Origin: Nakamurella leprariae
GTDB lineage: Bacteria; Actinomycetota; Actinomycetes; Mycobacteriales; Nakamurellaceae
Assembly (NCBI RefSeq): GCF_016918035.1
Contig: NZ_JAERWK010000008.1
Span: 124,001 to 188,000 of the forward strand
Direction: 5' to 3'
Length of the DNA stretch: 64,000 bases
The notes beneath the pieces were generated by a model that was not told where the DNA came from, did no database searches, and saw nothing but the letters and a program-made list of their open reading frames with translations. Numbering within the stretch: position 1 is the stretch's first letter; the number at the start of each line of letters is the position of its first letter. The position numbers and the translations under genes were made by a program. Positions 62,029 through 64,000 of the stretch are shown here, piece by piece.

Positions 62029-63563
62029 GCCGCGTCCCCGCAGCGCAGGGCCAGCGCGGTGGCGACCTGATGCGGACCGGGTATGTCCTGTTCGGCCAGA
62101 TCCGCGGCGGTCAGGGCCAGCCGCAGCACCCGGTCGTACCCGCGACCGGTGAGCCGGCCGGTGTCCACCGCCCGGTCCAGCAGGTGCTGCTCGCTCGGAC
62201 CCGGCTGCCACCGGCGGCGCACCGCCGGGCCGGGGACGTCGGCATTGCGGCGCCAGGGGGTCCCGGCCCAGCGGTGGGCGGCCCGGTCCCGGGCGGCCAG
62301 CACCCGCTGCCGGATGACGGCCGAGGACTCCGGGGCGTCGGCCGCCGCGGCCGCACAGCGGGCCAGGGTGGGTGCGTCCAGGGCCGGCAGGTCGATGCGG
62401 ATGTCCACCCGGTCCAGCAATGGTCCGGACAACCGCCCGAGGTAGCGGCGTCGCTCTCCGGGTGGACAGGCGCAGTCGACGTCGCGGGCGGCGGCGCACG
62501 GGCACGGATTGGCCGCCACCACCAGCTGGAACCGGGCCGGGAAGCGGGTGGCGCCGCCGGAGCGGGCCAGCAGCACCGCCCCCGACTCCAACGGCTGTCG
62601 CAGCGCGTCGAGCGCCCGCCGGTCGAACTCGGGTGCCTCGTCGAGGAAGAGCACTCCGTGGTGGGCCAGGCTGATGCTCCCCGGCCGCACCGTGCCGGTG
62701 CCGCCCCCCACCAGCGCAGCCCGGCTCGACGTGTGGTGCGGGTCCACGAACGGTGGCGCCGTGAGCAACGGGGTGTCCTCGTCCAGCATGCCGGCCACCG
62801 AGTGCACCGCGGTGACCTCGAGCGCCTGCTCGGCATCCAGCGGAGGGAGCAGCCCGGGGAGCCGGCTGGCCAGCATGGTCTTGCCCGAGCCGGGCGGCCC
62901 GACCATGGCCAGGTGGTGACCGCCGGCGGCGGCCAGCTCCAGCGCCGCGCGGGCCTCCGGCTGCCCCAGCACGTCGGTCATGTCCGGCCCACCGGGTGAC
63001 CCGGCCACCGCGGCGGCGTCCGCGGGCGGATCGGGCAGGACCAGCTGGGTGCCGTCGCCGCGCAGCGACTCGACCAGGTCGCGCAGCGACCGGGCGCCGC
63101 GCACCCGCAGACCGCTGAGCGCGGCCTCGGCCAGGTTCTCCACCGGCACCACCGCGTCCCGGCGGCCGGCGGCCCGCGCGGCCAACAGGCAGGGCAGCAC
63201 GCCGCGCACCGGGCGGACCGCCCCGTCCAGGCCGAGCTCACCCAGCAGCACCGGTCCGTCCACCTCGGCCGCGGGCACCACCCCGTCGGCGGCCAGCACC
63301 GCGACGGCCAGCGCGAGGTCGAACCCCGCGCCCTGCTTGCGCATACCAGCCGGGGACAGCGCCAGGGTGATCCGCCGGTCCGGCCACTTCACGCCGGAGT
63401 TCAGCACGGCGGCCCGGATCCGGTCGCGGGACTGGCTCACCGCGGCGTCCCCGAGCCCGATCACGGTGGTGCCGGGCAACCCGGCGGCCAGGTCGGCCTC
63501 GACGGCGACCAGGTGCCCGGTGACGCCGGACAACGAGGCCGCCCAGGTGCGAGCCAGCGACAT
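62025..63563 (-). CDS. comM: ComM/YifB-like AAA+ ATPase (Mg chelatase-like)
   Basis: 512 residues from the ATG at 63563 (MSLARTWAASLSGVTGHLVAVEADLAAGLPGTTVIGLGDAAV), the family start. Lon-like N-terminal domain, Walker A GPPGSGKTML, VFLDEAPEF-type Walker B (GVLFLDEAPEF), and a Cys-rich NPCPCAAARDVDCACPPGE zinc finger. Family knowledge: a helicase aiding branch migration during DNA uptake. The start shares one base with the yraN stop. Confidence 0.94.
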   Translation of the reverse strand: MSLARTWAASLSGVTGHLVAVEADLAAGLPGTTVIGLGDAAVSQSRDRIRAAVLNSGVKWPDRRITLALSPAGMRKQGAGFDLALAVAVLAADGVVPAAEVDGPVLLGELGLDGAVRPVRGVLPCLLAARAAGRRDAVVPVENLAEAALSGLRVRGARSLRDLVESLRGDGTQLVLPDPPADAAAVAGSPGGPDMTDVLGQPEARAALELAAAGGHHLAMVGPPGSGKTMLASRLPGLLPPLDAEQALEVTAVHSVAGMLDEDTPLLTAPPFVDPHHTSSRAALVGGGTGTVRPGSISLAHHGVLFLDEAPEFDRRALDALRQPLESGAVLLARSGGATRFPARFQLVVAANPCPCAAARDVDCACPPGERRRYLGRLSGPLLDRVDIRIDLPALDAPTLARCAAAAADAPESSAVIRQRVLAARDRAAHRWAGTPWRRNADVPGPAVRRRWQPGPSEQHLLDRAVDTGRLTGRGYDRVLRLALTAADLAEQDIPGPHQVATALALRCGDAA

Positions 63564-63922
63564 CAGAAGGCCTCGGCCAGGTGCGTGACCTCGGGCGCAC
63601 GATCGGGCCGCCACAGCACCCCGACCACGTCGAACCGCAACCGGACCCAGCCCCGCCTGTGCTCAGCCAGCCAGAGGTGAGCCAGCCGGCGCAGCCGCCG
63701 GCGCTTGCTCAGCGTGATCGCCTCGAACGGATCTCCGTAGCCGGTCCCGCTGCGCGTCTTCACCTCACAGAACACCGCCGTCCCGCGACCGTCGGTCGCG
63801 ACGATGTCCAGCTCACCCTCCCGGCACCGCCAGTTCCGGTCCAGCACCACCAGACCGAGGTCCTGCAACCGCTGCACCGCCAGCTGTTCGCCGGCTCGCC
63901 CGAGTTCGTCCTTCGCCGCCAT
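63563..63922 (-). CDS. YraN family (UPF0102) nuclease-fold protein
   Basis: 119 residues. Restriction-endonuclease-like fold with the acidic/Lys pattern REGELDIVATDGRGTAVFCEVKTR. Genes of this family sit before comM-dprA in many actinobacteria, suggesting a DNA-processing role, but activity is not established. Weak ribosome binding site. First visible gene of the operon; 78 bp remain to the window edge with nothing recognised. Confidence 0.92.
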   Translation of the reverse strand: MAAKDELGRAGEQLAVQRLQDLGLVVLDRNWRCREGELDIVATDGRGTAVFCEVKTRSGTGYGDPFEAITLSKRRRLRRLAHLWLAEHRRGWVRLRFDVVGVLWRPDRAPEVTHLAEAF

Positions 63923-64000
63923 GCCGCAGAGCGTCCGGGTCCAGCGCGGGACCGCCCAGCGCCACGACCGCCGCTGTGCACAACTCGGAGCATGGGGACA

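Overview
The window reads as chromosomal DNA of a high-GC actinobacterium. The signs are very high GC with strong third-position bias, many GTG starts, ATGA/GTGA/TGATG gene overlaps, an ANTAR response regulator (PdtaR type), the GlgE alpha-glucan pathway, PriA-type HisA with no trpF in view, a class F-type sortase and a DivIVA-like coiled-coil protein. Several blocks follow the gene order I recall from Mycobacterium tuberculosis: hisF-hisI-trpE-(Trp membrane protein)-trpC-trpB-trpA-lgt-...-pyk-tesB; glgP/glgE-glgB-thioredoxin; and yraN-comM-dprA-xerC-M23-rpsB-tsf-pyrH-frr-cdsA. The genus cannot be fixed from sequence alone; a Frankineae/Nakamurella-like organism is a guess. I see no prophage, IS element, CRISPR array or rRNA.

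Layout. 1-5.7 kb (minus): a branched-chain amino acid ABC importer (binding protein, livH, livM, livG, livF) followed by the start of an unknown membrane protein. 6.1-9.4 kb: pdtaR, an odd tRNA-Leu(CAA)-like gene, tesB and pyk. 9.5-15.5 kb: glutamate synthase gltBD. 15.8-24.6 kb (minus): a his/trp supra-operon running priA, hisF, hisI, trpE, Trp-associated membrane protein, trpC, trpB, trpA, lgt. 24.6-27.4 kb: DinB-like protein, THUMP-like methyltransferase, ABC ATPase. 27.5-42.1 kb: a complete alpha-glucan/trehalose block (glgX, glgP, glgE, treS, maltokinase, glgB) plus a membrane-bound zinc peptidase. 42.4-48.9 kb: secreted surface-type protein, sortase, thioredoxin-TPR protein, metallophosphoesterase, MarR regulator, methylmalonyl-CoA epimerase, DivIVA-like protein. 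48.9-52.5 kb: a decayed uracil-DNA-glycosylase-like remnant, an ABC exporter pair and a hydrolase. 52.5-56.7 kb (minus): rpsB, tsf, pyrH, frr, cdsA. 57.0-63.9 kb: a MocR-type regulator with repeated operators, an M23-family protein, xerC, a small unknown, dprA, comM, yraN.

How the genes work together. TreS and maltokinase turn trehalose into maltose-1-phosphate, GlgE polymerises it, GlgB branches it, and GlgP and GlgX take the polymer apart, so one locus holds synthesis and breakdown of storage or capsular alpha-glucan. The his/trp block shares the (beta-alpha)8 isomerase PriA, which in actinobacteria also replaces TrpF. The rpsB-cdsA run joins translation factors, UMP kinase and phospholipid synthesis.

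Most of the window is ordinary core genome. The less ordinary points are: a histone H1-like tail with three KPRA(S/T)RARK motifs on GlgB; a leucine-anticodon tRNA with a class I (short) variable arm; a sortase with no arginine after its catalytic cysteine next to a surface protein lacking an LPxTG box; a structured double-palindrome leader before hisF; a GlnR-like box before gltB; repeated ACCAGTCCAGT sites around the MocR gene; and a UdgX-like pseudogene.
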